From positions 186,001 through 250,000 of the forward strand of contig NZ_CP095487.1 of the NCBI RefSeq assembly GCF_023028345.1: a DNA stretch of 64,000 nt, given 5' to 3'. The notes beneath the pieces are model-generated. The model did no database searches. It was not told the origin of the DNA and saw nothing but the letters and a program-made list of their open reading frames with translations. Source of the DNA: Halorientalis marina (GTDB lineage Archaea > Halobacteriota > Halobacteria > Halobacteriales > Haloarculaceae). Both the position numbers and the translations under genes were made by a program. This document shows positions 33,535 to 43,897 of this stretch, piece by piece (positions within the stretch are counted from its first letter, which is position 1; every line of letters begins with the position of its first letter).

Positions 33535-33933
33535 TCACTCCAGTAACTGCTCCAACTGCTGTTTCCGGCCCTGCAAATCGACGTGGCTGTCGATGCTTCC
33601 GGTCGTCGCGAGCCGGTCCAGCGCGAGCAGGGGGTCGGTGCCCGCTTCCTCGATCCGTTCGAAGAGGGCGTCGATATCGGAGCGATAGAGCGCGAGCGAG
33701 GTCAGCAGGCCGATGGAGATCGCCATCGCGACGCCGGCCTCGGGGTCGTCGGGGAAGGGGCCGGCGACGGCGACGCTGAAATCCGGCGGCTCGGCCGGCG
33801 GCTCGGCGTCCGGTTCGAGGACGAGACAACTGGGGCAGATCGCCGCGCCGGGTGACTCCTCCGGGAGATGCTGGCGGAACTCGGCGGCGACGGGGAACCG
33901 GACCATCTCGGTCCGACAACTCGGACACTCCAT
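33535..33933 (-). CDS. DUF6276-like zinc-ribbon protein
   Basis: 132 aa. Begins MECPSCRTEMVRFPV with a second pair CPSC at about 33-36, so one zinc site is likely. It continues with a Pro/Glu spacer (EPDAEPPAEPPDFS) and a helical domain (GVAMAISIGLLTSLALYRSDIDALFERIEEAGTDPLLALDRLATTG) ending in a Gln-rich helix. Typical of the haloarchaeal DUF6276 group; role unknown. Convergent to prf1. Confidence 0.7.
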   Translation of the reverse strand: MECPSCRTEMVRFPVAAEFRQHLPEESPGAAICPSCLVLEPDAEPPAEPPDFSVAVAGPFPDDPEAGVAMAISIGLLTSLALYRSDIDALFERIEEAGTDPLLALDRLATTGSIDSHVDLQGRKQQLEQLLE

Positions 33934-34023
33934 ACTCCCTCTGGACCCGCCGGACGCAAAAACGTATCTGAAACCGTCCTCGCACCCCTCGTGGACCGGA
34001 ACCGCGGGGAACAGCCCGTCCCG

Positions 34024-34716
34024 TCAGTCGTCCGCCGCCAGTTCGACTTCCTCGGCCTCTTCCTCTCTGGCCTTCCGCTCCTCTTTCTCCTCTTCTTCCT
34101 TCTTGGCCTTGATCTTTTTCAGGCGGAAGATCTCCTCGCGTTCCTGCTCTTCGAGTTTCTGCTCGATGTACTCCTTGTTCTCGTTGAGTTCGGGCAGGAG
34201 CTTGAACTCGAGGGCGTTGACGCGCCGTTTCGTGGTCTCGATCTCCTCGAGCATCTTCTTCATCGCCGTCTCGACCTCGGCGGCGAGGATGATCGTCTCC
34301 AGCAGTTCCTCGTAGGCCTCGGCGGCCTCGTCGATGCGGGCACTGGTCCCGAGCACGCCGTACCCGCGCTCGTCGAGGCTCTTTCGCACCTTCGAGGACT
34401 CGATCTGGGGGACGACGACGCCCATGATGTTTTTCGACTGCGTCGTCAGCTCCGGGTGCTCTTTCAGCGCGGCCGCGGCACCGCGGACGGCGACGTCACC
34501 CTCCATCGCCCGCGCCATGTCGATGGTGCGCTGGGCGTCCTCGTAGTTCTGTTCGAGATCGGACCGGACGTCCTGTGCCTGGTCCAGGATGTCCATGAAC
34601 TCCATGATGAGGCCGTCGCGCTTTTTCTCCAGCGTGTCGTGGCCCCGTTCCGAGAGTTCGATCCGGTCCTCGATCGCCATGAGGTTCTTCCGGGTCGGTT
34701 TGACGTCTTTGGCCAT
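34024..34716 (-). CDS. atpD: A-type ATP synthase subunit D (central stalk)
   Basis: Rotor shaft of the A1 part, 230 aa. Long coiled-coil helices at both ends ([42 protein letters not shown] and [44 protein letters not shown]) are the subunit D signature. It follows atpB after 126 bases that contain a T-run and a TATA-like GAATTAACC (about 34748-34756), so it probably also has its own promoter. Charged Glu/Lys-rich end. Confidence 0.93.
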   Translation of the reverse strand: MAKDVKPTRKNLMAIEDRIELSERGHDTLEKKRDGLIMEFMDILDQAQDVRSDLEQNYEDAQRTIDMARAMEGDVAVRGAAAALKEHPELTTQSKNIMGVVVPQIESSKVRKSLDERGYGVLGTSARIDEAAEAYEELLETIILAAEVETAMKKMLEEIETTKRRVNALEFKLLPELNENKEYIEQKLEEQEREEIFRLKKIKAKKEEEEKEERKAREEEAEEVELAADD

Positions 34717-34842
34717 TCGTTGTGACCGGCTTGCTCGCCCACGTGGTTAATTCTTCTCTTTACTCGCGAGCGGTCCGACACGGGTCGTGCGCCGGCGCGG
34801 CCGCTCCCGGGTGAGCGCGGAAAAAGCGTCGTCGACGAACCG

Positions 34843-36270
34843 TTATTCGGCTTCGGCTTCCTCGGTCTCGGCCTCGGTCGCGGCCTCGTCCTCGACGTAG
34901 TAGGTCTCGATGAACTCCTCGTCGACGCGGTTGAGTTCCGCCTTGGGGAGCGTCGACAGGAGGTCCCAGCCGATACCGAGGGTCTCCTCGATGCCGCGCT
35001 TCGTGTCGAAGCCCTGCTGGACGAACTCCTCCTCGAAGCGGTCGGCGAAGTCGAGGTACTTGTTGTCACGCTCGGAGAGGGCCTCGCGACCGACGATGTT
35101 CACGAGGTCCCGGAGGTCGTTCCCCTCCGCGTACGCGGCGTAGAGCTGGTTCGCCACGTCCTCGTGGTCCTCGCGGGTGAAGCCCTCGCCGATGCCGTCG
35201 TCCATCAGCCGCGAGAGGCTCGGCAGCACGTCGACCGGCGGCTCGATCCCCTGGCTGTTGAGGTCGCCGTCGACGATGATCTGCCCCTCGGTGATGTAGC
35301 CGGTCAGGTCCGGAATCGGGTGGGTGATGTCCTCGCTGGGCATCGTCAGGATGGGCAGTTGCGTGATCGATCCTTCCTGGCCCTTGATGCGGCCGGCCCG
35401 TTCGTAGAGGGTCGCGAGGTCGGTGTACATGTACCCGGGGTAGCCACGGCGGCCCGGGACCTCCTCGCGTGCGGCCCCGATCTCGCGCAGGGCCTCACAG
35501 TAGTTGGTCATGTCCGTCATGATCGTCAGGACGTGGTACCCCTTGTCGAAGGCGAGGTACTCGGCGGTCGTCAGCGCCAGCCGCGGCGTGACGATCCGCT
35601 CGACGGCCGGGTCGTCCGCGAGGTTCATGAAGACGACGCTGCGTTCGAGCGCGCCGGTGCGCTCGAAGTCGTCCATGAACTCGTTTGCCTCTTCCTGGGT
35701 GATCCCCATCGCACAGAAGATGACTGCGAACTCCGTGTCCTCGCCTTCCTCTTCCTCCTCGGGCACGCTCGCCTGGCGTGCGATCTGGAGCGCGAGGTCG
35801 TTGTGGGGCAGCCCCGACGCCGAGAACAGGGGGAGCTTCTGGCCGCGGATGAGCGTGTTCATCCCGTCGACGGCCGAGACGCCCGTCTCGATGAACTCCT
35901 GGGGGTACTCCCGGGAGTAGGGGTTGATCGCCGCCCCGACGATGGGGCGTTCCTCGTCCGGTTCGATCTCGGGCCCGCCGTCGATCGGTTCGCCCGAACC
36001 GCTCATGACGCGCCCGAGCAGGTCCTCGGTCAGCTTCATCTGCAGCGTCTCGCCGAGGAACCGCACCGAGGAGTTCCGGTCGATCCCCGCGGTCCCCTCG
36101 AACACCTGGATGGCGACGAAGTCACTCGACGTCTCCAGAACCTGTCCGCGGCGCACGTCACCGTTCGGCGTCTCGATCTCGACGATCTCGTCGTAGCCGA
36201 TCGGCTCGTCGATCTCGGCGAACACCAGCGGACCGCTGATCTCCGTGATCGTCTTGTATTCCTTTTGCAT
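34843..36270 (-). CDS. atpB: A-type ATP synthase subunit B (non-catalytic)
   Basis: 475 aa regulatory subunit of the A1 hexamer. Lacks a P-loop, as expected for subunit B, and has [20 protein letters not shown] at the start, [56 protein letters not shown] and [18 protein letters not shown]. Starts 2 bases after the atpA stop. Confidence 0.96.
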   Translation of the reverse strand: MQKEYKTITEISGPLVFAEIDEPIGYDEIVEIETPNGDVRRGQVLETSSDFVAIQVFEGTAGIDRNSSVRFLGETLQMKLTEDLLGRVMSGSGEPIDGGPEIEPDEERPIVGAAINPYSREYPQEFIETGVSAVDGMNTLIRGQKLPLFSASGLPHNDLALQIARQASVPEEEEEGEDTEFAVIFCAMGITQEEANEFMDDFERTGALERSVVFMNLADDPAVERIVTPRLALTTAEYLAFDKGYHVLTIMTDMTNYCEALREIGAAREEVPGRRGYPGYMYTDLATLYERAGRIKGQEGSITQLPILTMPSEDITHPIPDLTGYITEGQIIVDGDLNSQGIEPPVDVLPSLSRLMDDGIGEGFTREDHEDVANQLYAAYAEGNDLRDLVNIVGREALSERDNKYLDFADRFEEEFVQQGFDTKRGIEETLGIGWDLLSTLPKAELNRVDEEFIETYYVEDEAATEAETEEAEAE

Positions 36271-36272
36271 GG

Positions 36273-38033
36273 TTAGTACAGCTCGTTGATCTGCTCGGCG
36301 ATGTCGGCTTCCAGGTCGTCGATGTACGCGTTGTAGTCCTCCTGGACGCCGATACGGTTCAGGCGCGGGAGCGCGTCGATGGCGGTGATCTCCTCGACGG
36401 GCACGCCCGCGTCCAGCGCGTCGAAGGCCTCGTCGTTGAACGTCTTGATGGCCTCCAGGATGCGGTAGGTCTTCTCCGGTTCACAGTAGGTGTCCACGTC
36501 GTGGAACGCGTTCTGCTGGAGCCAGGCCTCACGCAGGTAGCGGGCCACGTCGAGCGTGAGCTGCTGGTCCTCCGGCAGGGCGTCCTTCCCGACGAGCTGG
36601 ACGATCTCCTGTAGCTCCTGTTCCTCGTCCAGCGTGTCGATGCCCCACTGGCGCTGTTCGGACCAGTCGTCCGCGACGTTGTCCTCGAACCACGGGTCCA
36701 GCTGGTCCCGGTACAGCGAGTAGGACTCGTTCCAGTTGATCGAGGGGAAGTGCCGGCGCTCGGCCAGGTCCGCGTCCAGCGCCCAGAAGCACTTCACGAT
36801 CCGCAGCGTGTTCTGGGTGACCGGCTCCGAGAAGTCACCGCCCGGCGGGGAGACGGCCCCGATGACGCTCACGGACCCCTCCGTGCCGTTGACGTTCTCG
36901 AAGTAGCCGGCCCGCTCGTAGAACTCCGACAGGCGCGCGGCCAGGTAGGCGGGATACCCCTCCTCGCCGGGCATCTCCTCGAGGCGCGCGGAGATCTCGC
37001 GCATCGCCTCCGCCCACCGCGAGGTGGAGTCGGCCATCAGCGCCACGTCGTAGCCCATGTCGCGGAAGTACTCCGCGATGGTGATGCCCGTGTACACGCA
37101 GGATTCACGCGCCGCGACGGGCATGTTCGAGGTGTTGGCGATGAGGCAGGTCCGGGACATCAGGGCGTTGCCCGTCTTCGGGTCCTCCAGTTCGGGGAAG
37201 TCGTCGATCACCTCGGTCATCTCGTTGCCCCGCTCGCCACAGCCAACGTAGATGACGATGTCCGCGTCGGCCCACTTCGCGAGCTGGTGCTGGGTGACCG
37301 TCTTCCCGGAGCCAAAGGGCCCCGGAATCGCCGCGGTCCCGCCCTTGGCGATGGGGAACAGGCCGTCGAGGACGCGCTGGCCGCTGATCAGCGGCGTCGT
37401 CGGGGTCTGTTTCTCCTCGGTCGGCCGCTGGCGACGCACCGGCCACTCCTGGTGCATCGTGACCTCCTCGCCGGTGTCGAGTTCGACGACCGTCTCCTCG
37501 ACGGTGAAGCTCCCCGACTCGGCGGCGACGACCTCGCCGCCCTCGAAGTCCGGCGGGACCATCACTTTGTGCTCGATACTCTCGGTCTCGGGAACGGTCC
37601 CGACGATGTCCGTCGGGCCGACCTCGTCGCCCGCCTCGACGGCGGGCTCGAACTCCCAGGTCTTCTCGAGGTCGATGCCCGGCGCGTCGACCCCGCGGTC
37701 GAGGAACGCCGAGTCCATCTTGTCTTCCAGCACTTCGAGCGGGCGCTGGACGCCGTCGTAGATGGAGTCCAGCATCCCCGGCCCGAGGTCGACGCTCAGG
37801 GGCGCGCCCGTCGATTCGACGGGTTCGCCCGGCGCGACCGCGGAGGTTTCCTCGTACACCTGGATCGTCGTGATGTCGCCTTCGATCTCGATGACCTCTC
37901 CCATCAGCCCCTCGTGACCGACGTACACCACGTCGTTCATGCGGGCGTCGAGGTCCTTCGCCGTCACGACGGGACCGCTTACGCTTTCGATGACGCCGTC
38001 TTCACGGACGTCGGAATCTGTTGCCTGACTCAT
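36273..38033 (-). CDS. atpA: A-type ATP synthase subunit A (catalytic)
   Basis: 586 aa catalytic subunit that makes or splits ATP. P-loop [17 protein letters not shown] (about 230-246) and the conserved [17 protein letters not shown] and [34 protein letters not shown]. The non-homologous insertion typical of A-type subunits lies between about 100 and 200. No intein is seen (some archaeal atpA genes have one). Confidence 0.97.
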   Translation of the reverse strand: MSQATDSDVREDGVIESVSGPVVTAKDLDARMNDVVYVGHEGLMGEVIEIEGDITTIQVYEETSAVAPGEPVESTGAPLSVDLGPGMLDSIYDGVQRPLEVLEDKMDSAFLDRGVDAPGIDLEKTWEFEPAVEAGDEVGPTDIVGTVPETESIEHKVMVPPDFEGGEVVAAESGSFTVEETVVELDTGEEVTMHQEWPVRRQRPTEEKQTPTTPLISGQRVLDGLFPIAKGGTAAIPGPFGSGKTVTQHQLAKWADADIVIYVGCGERGNEMTEVIDDFPELEDPKTGNALMSRTCLIANTSNMPVAARESCVYTGITIAEYFRDMGYDVALMADSTSRWAEAMREISARLEEMPGEEGYPAYLAARLSEFYERAGYFENVNGTEGSVSVIGAVSPPGGDFSEPVTQNTLRIVKCFWALDADLAERRHFPSINWNESYSLYRDQLDPWFEDNVADDWSEQRQWGIDTLDEEQELQEIVQLVGKDALPEDQQLTLDVARYLREAWLQQNAFHDVDTYCEPEKTYRILEAIKTFNDEAFDALDAGVPVEEITAIDALPRLNRIGVQEDYNAYIDDLEADIAEQINELY

Positions 38034-38034
38034 A

Positions 38035-38358
38035 TTAGTCTTCGTCCATTAGGTCGATACCGATCGCTCGTTTGATCTGTTCGCGCAATCCGCCGCTTCC
38101 CGTGCCGCCACCGAGGGTGACGAGCACCGGCTCGACGCTCGCTTCCACGTCCCTGCGAACGCCCCGCGAGAGGTGGTCGAGGTCGTCGTCGTACATCACG
38201 ACGATACCGACGCCGTCGTCCTCGAACACCTCGCGGACCGCGTCGTCCAACTGCTCGTCCTTGTCGTCCTCGGGGACGTTCGCGAACTTCCGGACGCCGG
38301 CCAGCCGGAAGCCTGTCGTGAAGTCCGGACTGCCGACGACCGCGATCTCCTGGCTCAT
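38035..38358 (-). CDS. atpF: A-type ATP synthase subunit F
   Basis: 107 aa rotor/regulatory subunit. Begins [29 protein letters not shown] with the Rossmann-like fold of subunit F; ends with [21 protein letters not shown]. Overlaps atpC by 4 bases (ATGA). Confidence 0.93.
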   Translation of the reverse strand: MSQEIAVVGSPDFTTGFRLAGVRKFANVPEDDKDEQLDDAVREVFEDDGVGIVVMYDDDLDHLSRGVRRDVEASVEPVLVTLGGGTGSGGLREQIKRAIGIDLMDED

Positions 38359-39416
38359 AGTATCACCAGTTCGTTCTCGATCTGGTCCTCGGAGAGCCCG
38401 GCCTCGCGACCCCGGGCGATGGCCCTGATGTTGTCGATCTCGCGCTCCTTCGCGAGCACGTACGCCAGCACCGGACAGATGCTGAGCGGGTAGCGGTTCG
38501 ACAGCGTCCCGGAGTACTCCAGCAGCGCCGCGTCCAGCGCCCGCTCGAACTCGATGAGGCTGCCCGCCTCCTCGAGCTCCGACAGCGCCGCCTCCAGGTC
38601 ATCGCCGTAGACGCTCTGTCGGACGTGTTCGACCAGCTGGTCGGTGTTCCGGGCGAGCTGTCGGAGCTCGTCGGCGTCGAACAGCCGGCCGCCGTCGATG
38701 TAGTACTCCGAGGGGTCGAGGTCCGCGCCGCTGCGGGCCAGCCGGAAGGCGTTGCGCAGGTTCCGGAAGTCGACCTCCGCGCTCAGGAACTCGACGTACA
38801 GCTCCATCGCGCGGCTCGACTCCGCCGACACGCCGGTCAGCAGGTCCTCGTAGAACGCGCGGTCGAGCGCGTTCTCCAGCGGGACCAGGACGCCCTCCTC
38901 CTCGTAGACGGAGTACGCCTCGGCGAGCGGGTCGCCGAAGCGCGTGCCGTCGAGCAGCTCGACGACCTCCTCGATGGAGCCCGCCGAGAGCAACTGGTCG
39001 AGGAAGTCGTCGTCGAACTCGCCGGCGCGAATGAGGTCGGCTTCGATCTCCTCGCGCTCGCCGTCGGCGTACAGTCCGCGAATCACCGTCTTGACGTTCC
39101 ACGCGTCGAACTTCCGGAGATAGCGGACGATGAGATCGTACAGCCGCCCCTCCGACCACCTGAGCAGGTCGTCGAAGTGCTTCGCAACGTTCCGGTTCAG
39201 GGCGAACTCCACGAGGTCGACACCGGAGTGTCGCGCGCCCAGCGCGTTCATCTCCGTCTCGTACTCCGACTCCTCCATGAACCGGGCGATCTCGCCCGTG
39301 CCCATCCGGATCAACTTCCGGTAGTCGTCGTCGTCGAAGAGCACGGACCGCCGCGACCGGACCCGTGCGGTGACGTACTCGTAATTACCGCTCTCCGATG
39401 CCTGTTCCACGTTCAT
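38355..39416 (-). CDS. atpC: A-type ATP synthase subunit C (V-type d)
   Basis: 353 aa socket linking the central stalk to the c-ring. All-helical with three similar units. Characteristic starts and ends: YEYVTARVRSRRSVLFDDDDYRKLIRMGTGEIARFMEESEYE and [44 protein letters not shown]. Overlaps atpE and atpF by 4 bases each. Confidence 0.95.
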   Translation of the reverse strand: MNVEQASESGNYEYVTARVRSRRSVLFDDDDYRKLIRMGTGEIARFMEESEYETEMNALGARHSGVDLVEFALNRNVAKHFDDLLRWSEGRLYDLIVRYLRKFDAWNVKTVIRGLYADGEREEIEADLIRAGEFDDDFLDQLLSAGSIEEVVELLDGTRFGDPLAEAYSVYEEEGVLVPLENALDRAFYEDLLTGVSAESSRAMELYVEFLSAEVDFRNLRNAFRLARSGADLDPSEYYIDGGRLFDADELRQLARNTDQLVEHVRQSVYGDDLEAALSELEEAGSLIEFERALDAALLEYSGTLSNRYPLSICPVLAYVLAKEREIDNIRAIARGREAGLSEDQIENELVIL

Positions 39417-39994
39417 TCTTCGAATAACTGTTCGCTGATCGACCGGAGGTTGTCGTCCCAGACGTCCTCGAGCACCGAGTCGAAGGTGTTGTTCACGCGA
39501 ACGCGTGACCCCTCGCTCTCGACGACGACGCCGCCGAGGCAGTCGTACTCCCCGGCGTACTCGTAGCCGTCGTAGTCGTCGAGGATGTCAGCGAGCAACT
39601 GCTCGTCGTCGGGCCGCGCGTACACGTCGACGGCGGCGCTGTCCTCGAACTCGGTGGTCGCGGCGTCGAGCAGTTCGCGCGTCAGCTCCTCGCGCGTGTC
39701 ACCGCCCAGGTTCGCGACCTCCTGTTCGACGGCCTCGCGGACCTCCTCCAGCACGGTCCGTCGTGCTTCGAGGCGTTCCTGCTTGGCCTCCAGTTTCGCA
39801 CTGGAGAGCTTCTGCTCGCGCTCCTGCTCGATCTCGGCTTCGACCTCCCGTTCTTTCTCCGCGCGGATCTCCTCGGCGTCCTCCTCGGCCTCGGCGACGA
39901 TCTCCTCGGCCGTCGCGTCCGCCTCCGAGAGGATCTCCTCTTCGCGCGCGCGGGCTTCGTCTCGAATGTCCTCTACGACCGTATCCAGACTCAT
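39413..39994 (-). CDS. atpE: A-type ATP synthase subunit E (peripheral stalk)
   Basis: 193 aa. A long N-terminal coiled coil rich in Glu/Ala/Arg (residues about 1-95) leads to a globular C-terminal head (DDEQLLADILDDYDGYEYAGEYDCLGGVVVESEGSRVRVNNTFDSVLEDVWDDNLRSISEQLFEE), where GGVVVES is the usual subunit E signature. It starts 20 bases after atpK and overlaps atpC by 4. Confidence 0.94.
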   Translation of the reverse strand: MSLDTVVEDIRDEARAREEEILSEADATAEEIVAEAEEDAEEIRAEKEREVEAEIEQEREQKLSSAKLEAKQERLEARRTVLEEVREAVEQEVANLGGDTREELTRELLDAATTEFEDSAAVDVYARPDDEQLLADILDDYDGYEYAGEYDCLGGVVVESEGSRVRVNNTFDSVLEDVWDDNLRSISEQLFEE

Positions 39995-40014
39995 TGGTAG
40001 AAATGAAGGGGCGT

Positions 40015-40275
40015 TTAGACCACGAACACGACGACCAGTGCCAGGATGACAAGCGTCTCCGGCAGGACCGTGAGGATCAGCCCACGGCCGAACATGTCGT
40101 CGTCCTCGGCGACGGCCCCGACGGCCGCGGCCCCGATACCGCGCTCAGCGAACCCCGCACCGAACGCCGCCAGCCCGACCGCCAGCGCCGCGGCGGCCGT
40201 CGGCGGAATCGCGGGTGCCTGCTCGATTGTCTGTTGCAGTACGACGTTCGTGAACGCCAGGAGTGCTCCGATCAT
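40015..40275 (-). CDS. atpK: A-type ATP synthase proteolipid subunit K (c-ring)
   Basis: Proton-carrying membrane ring subunit, 86 aa. Two helices: about 27-52 (PTAAAALAVGLAAFGAGFAERGIGAAAVG) and 63-86. The essential carboxylate is Glu73 in ILTVLPETLVILALVV. A single hairpin per subunit. ATG 40275 begins MIGALLAFTNVV. It is separated from atpI by 175 bases holding a T-run and its own promoter. Confidence 0.95.
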   Translation of the reverse strand: MIGALLAFTNVVLQQTIEQAPAIPPTAAAALAVGLAAFGAGFAERGIGAAAVGAVAEDDDMFGRGLILTVLPETLVILALVVVFVV

Positions 40276-40450
40276 GATTTGTATGTCCTCTGTCGTGCAC
40301 CGCGCACTTGTATCCGAACGGTTTGGCTTCGTTGTAGCGGACTCATAAAGGTTCCTAAAACCACTCGACAGGCCCTGTGGCGCCAACTCACACGGAACTC
40401 ACGGCTCCAGCGACCGCGGCAAAAAATCGCTCGACCGGAAGTCGGGCCGC
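40276..40450 (-). promoter_or_regulatory. Internal promoter between atpI and atpK
   Basis: After the atpI stop a T-run (GATTTTTTGC on the minus strand, about 40421-40430) may end transcription in part. A TATA-like CTTTATGAG at 40342-40350 would start transcription near 40320, about 45 bases before atpK. So atpK and the genes after it can probably be transcribed apart from atpH-atpI. No gene lies here. Confidence 0.6.
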
Positions 40451-42772
40451 TCAGTCCTCGGTCGTGTACTTGCGCTCGTAGCCGAACGGCTCGAAGGCCC
40501 GCCCGCCGCCCTCGTAGAACTTCCCGAAGAACTCCACGTACTCGAGACGCACCGACTGCAGGCCGGCGCTCGTGATCCCGAGCACGAGGACGAGGGCGTG
40601 ACCGATGACGAGGATGAGTATCCCGACCAGCAGCATGGCGATGCCGCCGTGCATCAGCCCGCCGAACATCACGTCCGTCACCTCGTGGCCGTGATACATG
40701 ACCGTGGACTGTCCCTGGGGGATCGTCGGCATCCCCGAGAGCCCGAAGTGCCAGGCACCGTGGCTGTCGACGTACACGCCGAAAAAGAGGAGATTGACCA
40801 CGAAGGCCATCCCCGCCTTCGCCAGCAGTACGGCCGCCAGCCGGGTGTAGGACAGGACGTTCACCAGCACGTTCAGGAACTCGACGACCTCGATCAGGTC
40901 GGCGGTTGCCAGCAGGACGAGCCCCGCGAGGAACACGACCAGCCAGGCCGAGAACGGCCCCAGCCCGGGAATCGTGAACAGATCGATCGCCGGGAGGCCG
41001 GTGAAGCCCAGCGGGAGCGGGTTCCCGGCGAAGACGCTCTCGGGGCCGACCAGGACGCTGGGCGCACTGCCGTTCGCGCCCGAGAAGATCCACGCCCACA
41101 GGCCGAACATCATCAGCAGCCAGGACCCGCTCTCGGTGAGCGCGTCCATGAAGCCGTGGCTCAGGTTCTCGATGAAGTCGAGAATCCAGCCGATGGTCAG
41201 GTGGAGCACGCCGGCCAGCAGGCTCAGGACCAGCCACAGGATCGCGTAATCGCCGTAGACGGGCTGGAGCCCCTTGTGCATCGGCGAGCCGCCCATGCCG
41301 AGCGCGCCCTCCCACAGGTACGTACTGATCAGGTGGAGGCCGAATATCTCGCCGTAGAGGATACCGAACAGCGCGGTGAAGCCACCTGCCCACAGGCCGA
41401 CGCCACCGAGACTCCGGATCACGTCGCTGTCGAAACTGGAGGCGAGCCAGCCACCGAGCAGCATATAGAGGATCCCGTACCCGAGGTCACCGATCATGAA
41501 GCCGAAGAAGGCCGGGAACGTCAGGAAGACGAACAGCGTCGGGTCGAACTCCGAGTACTTCGGTCGGTTGATGACCTCGACCAGCGCCTCGAAGGGTTTG
41601 ACCGCCCCGGAGTTCTTCTGGATGACCGGCGGTTCGCCGCCGCCCATCGTGACCGCCCCACCGTCGGAGCGAGTCTCCGACGAGGTCCCGCTCGCGACGC
41701 TCGCGGGACCCCCGTCAGCGGCTTTCCGTTTCTCCGTGCCGCCGTCGGTGGCCGTCTCGCCGCCGTCCGCGGCCGTCGGCTCGCCGACGCCACCGCCGCC
41801 GCCCTCGACGGGCTCGCGGCCGGCGACGTGTCCCTCGCCGTCGTACTCGGCGCGTTCGAGCTCCTCGACCTCGACGTGGTCGCCGACGGCCGTCTCCAGC
41901 GCGTCGGCCAGCTCCACGAACTCGGTCGTGGGGAGCCACCCTTCGGCGACGAAGGCGTTGTCGGTCGTCGCGAACGTCAGCGGCGCCTCCGATTTCTGGA
42001 CCTCGATGGAGAGTGTCTCCTCGGCCGCGAGCAGGAAGCCCGCGACGTCGAGACGGATGTCCTCGAGTTCGTCCTCGACCGTGTCGAGTTTGCCCTCGAG
42101 TTGCTGTTTGCGGTGGCGCAGCTCCGAGATGTACTCCTCGGGACTGCCCTCCGCGTCGGGCACCTCGTAGGCCTGGAAGCTGGCACCGACGAGCAGGTCG
42201 CCGACCGCGGGGTCGGCGTCGTCCGCCGGGTAGACGTAGACCGCGACCGCGCCGTCTTCGGCGTAGACCTGGAAGGCCTCGACGTCCTCGGCCTCGCGCA
42301 GTTCCCCGCGGATCTCCTCGGCGTCGCCCTCGCCGACCGCGACTGACAGGGAGTCATAGCCCGTCAGCAGGTCCATGTCGATGCCGAGTTTCGCGAACGG
42401 TTCGAAGGTGTCGATCTTCTCCTCGACGCTCCGGAGTTCGTCGGTGAGTTCGTCGCGGCGCTCGTCGAGTTCGTTGACGTCCTGGCGGATCCCTTCGAGC
42501 TCCTCGTCCAGTGCGTCGTCGGTGACCAGCCGTGTCGGTCCGGCGTCTTCCTCCTCGACGCCGAGGATGCTCTCGAGCGAGCGGACGACGACCAACTTCT
42601 CCGAGGCCTCGTCGGCGCCCTCGATGGGGTCGCCGGGCTCGAAGCCCTCCCAGGCGTCGTCGTAGTCGGTGACGTGCAGGAGGTTCAGCTCGTGGAGCGT
42701 CTCGATGGTCTCGTCCATCACCTGTTTGGAGCCGGTGACCGAGACCCGGCTCATCCGCTCAGGTCTGAGCAT
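40451..42772 (-). CDS. atpI: A-type ATP synthase subunit I (membrane stator)
   Basis: 773 aa stator half-channel subunit. The cytoplasmic N-terminal domain (about 1-390) has coiled coils (LDEELEGIRQDVNELDERRDELTDELRSVEEKIDTF). The C-terminal part has eight membrane helices beginning with FDPTLFVFLTFPAFFGFMIGDLGYGILYMLLGGWLASSF, and the conserved arginine segment NVLSYTRLAAVLLAKAGMAF. A Gly/Ala/Thr/Asp-rich insertion of about 65 residues (about 313-377) in the cytoplasmic domain has no equivalent in typical subunit I. It overlaps atpH by 14 bases. Confidence 0.95.
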   Translation of the reverse strand: MLRPERMSRVSVTGSKQVMDETIETLHELNLLHVTDYDDAWEGFEPGDPIEGADEASEKLVVVRSLESILGVEEEDAGPTRLVTDDALDEELEGIRQDVNELDERRDELTDELRSVEEKIDTFEPFAKLGIDMDLLTGYDSLSVAVGEGDAEEIRGELREAEDVEAFQVYAEDGAVAVYVYPADDADPAVGDLLVGASFQAYEVPDAEGSPEEYISELRHRKQQLEGKLDTVEDELEDIRLDVAGFLLAAEETLSIEVQKSEAPLTFATTDNAFVAEGWLPTTEFVELADALETAVGDHVEVEELERAEYDGEGHVAGREPVEGGGGGVGEPTAADGGETATDGGTEKRKAADGGPASVASGTSSETRSDGGAVTMGGGEPPVIQKNSGAVKPFEALVEVINRPKYSEFDPTLFVFLTFPAFFGFMIGDLGYGILYMLLGGWLASSFDSDVIRSLGGVGLWAGGFTALFGILYGEIFGLHLISTYLWEGALGMGGSPMHKGLQPVYGDYAILWLVLSLLAGVLHLTIGWILDFIENLSHGFMDALTESGSWLLMMFGLWAWIFSGANGSAPSVLVGPESVFAGNPLPLGFTGLPAIDLFTIPGLGPFSAWLVVFLAGLVLLATADLIEVVEFLNVLVNVLSYTRLAAVLLAKAGMAFVVNLLFFGVYVDSHGAWHFGLSGMPTIPQGQSTVMYHGHEVTDVMFGGLMHGGIAMLLVGILILVIGHALVLVLGITSAGLQSVRLEYVEFFGKFYEGGGRAFEPFGYERKYTTED

Positions 42773-43091
42773 GTACCGCCTCCTCGAACAGTTCTGTGAC
42801 GTGTTCGATCACCTCTTCTTTCCGGTCCTCGGCGCGTTCTTCGAGCGCCTCCCGCTCCTCGCGACCCTCATCGAGGATGCGCTCGTGTTCGGCGTCGATC
42901 TCCTCGCGTGCCTGTTCGAGTCGTTCCTCGGCCATCTCCGCGGCCTCCTCGCGGGCCTGCTCTCGGATCTGCTCGGCCTCCTCGCGGGCCGCCTCGATCC
43001 GCTCGTCGGCCTCCTCGTCGGCCTCGGCGATGATCTCGTCGGCCTCCTGTTCGGCCTCTTTGATCCGGTCGAGAACCTCTGGCCTTGGCAT
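42759..43091 (-). CDS. atpH: A-type ATP synthase subunit H (peripheral stalk)
   Basis: 110 aa, essentially one long coiled coil of Glu/Ala/Arg (MPRPEVLDRIKEAEQEADEIIAEADEEADERIEAAREEAEQI), the partner of subunit E. Two in-frame starts, 43100 and 43091; a TATA-like CAAATAGCC centred at about 43116 supports a leaderless transcript from 43091. First gene of the atpH-I block and divergent from the methyltransferase gene. Confidence 0.9.
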   Translation of the reverse strand: MPRPEVLDRIKEAEQEADEIIAEADEEADERIEAAREEAEQIREQAREEAAEMAEERLEQAREEIDAEHERILDEGREEREALEERAEDRKEEVIEHVTELFEEAVHAQT

Positions 43092-43246
43092 TTGAATCAT
43101 CCGGAGATTGCGTAAGCGGCTATTTGGTAGTTGCGAAGTTCGTTGCCACCTTCGTGTCCCGTTGCCGCGTCCCGCCCGCCGCCACAGGGCACGGTCCCGA
43201 CACGAAATCCGGGGGATTATGTCCCCGAACGCCCAACACGCAGTCG

Positions 43247-43870
43247 ATGGGAGTTCTCGAGAACAAGGCGCGCGCCCGGACCTTCTACAAGTACCTCTCG
43301 AAGGTCTACGACGAGATCAACCCGTTCATCTGGAACGAGGAGATGCGGGCCGAGGCCATCGAACTGCTCGATATCGAGCCCGACGACCGCGTCCTCGACA
43401 TCGGCTGTGGGACCGGCTTCGCCACCGAGGGCCTGCTCGAGCGAGTGGAGCAGGTCTACGGCCTCGACCAGAGCCCCCACCAGCTGGAGAAGGCCTACGC
43501 CAAGTTCGGCAAACGCGACGGCCCCGTCACCTTCCACCTCGGCGACGCCGAGCGCCTCCCGTTCAAGGAGGACACCTTCGACGTCGTCTGGTCCTCGGGC
43601 TCCATCGAGTACTGGCCCAACCCCGTGGCCGCACTCCGGGAGTGTCGCCGCGTCGCGAAACCCGGTAGCCAGGTCCTGATCGTCGGCCCGAACTACCCCA
43701 ACTCCGGGCTCTTCCAGAAGCTCGCCGACACGATCATGCTCTTTTACGACGCCGAGGAGGCCGACCGGATGTTCCGCGAGGCCGGCTTCACCGACTTCGA
43801 GCACGTCACGATGGGTCCCTCGTACAACCCCGAGATCGCGATTACGACGGTGGCGCAGGTGCCGGAGTAA
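43247..43870 (+). CDS. Class I SAM-dependent methyltransferase, UbiE/MenG-like
   Basis: 207 aa. SAM motif I VLDIGCGTGFATEGLL (about 48-63), then YGLDQSPHQLEKAYAKFG, LGDAERLPFKEDTFDVVWSSGSIEYWPNPVAALRECRRVAKPG, typical of quinone and sterol methyltransferases; haloarchaeal homologs at this locus are annotated as menaquinone-related. The substrate is inferred. A TATA-like GGATTATGTC at about 43213-43222 is 28 bases before ATG 43247 (leaderless). Confidence 0.86.
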   Translation: MGVLENKARARTFYKYLSKVYDEINPFIWNEEMRAEAIELLDIEPDDRVLDIGCGTGFATEGLLERVEQVYGLDQSPHQLEKAYAKFGKRDGPVTFHLGDAERLPFKEDTFDVVWSSGSIEYWPNPVAALRECRRVAKPGSQVLIVGPNYPNSGLFQKLADTIMLFYDAEEADRMFREAGFTDFEHVTMGPSYNPEIAITTVAQVPE

Positions 43871-43897
43871 CGCTCTCGTGGTGTTTTGTCCCGGTTC

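Noticed and set aside
33340..33688. Several overlapping frames after prf1
   Set aside because: They are antisense to the zinc-ribbon gene or fall in the palindromic element and have no conserved features.
36273..38033. Intein in atpA
   Set aside because: Subunit A is the normal 586 aa with an uninterrupted P-loop and no splicing motifs.
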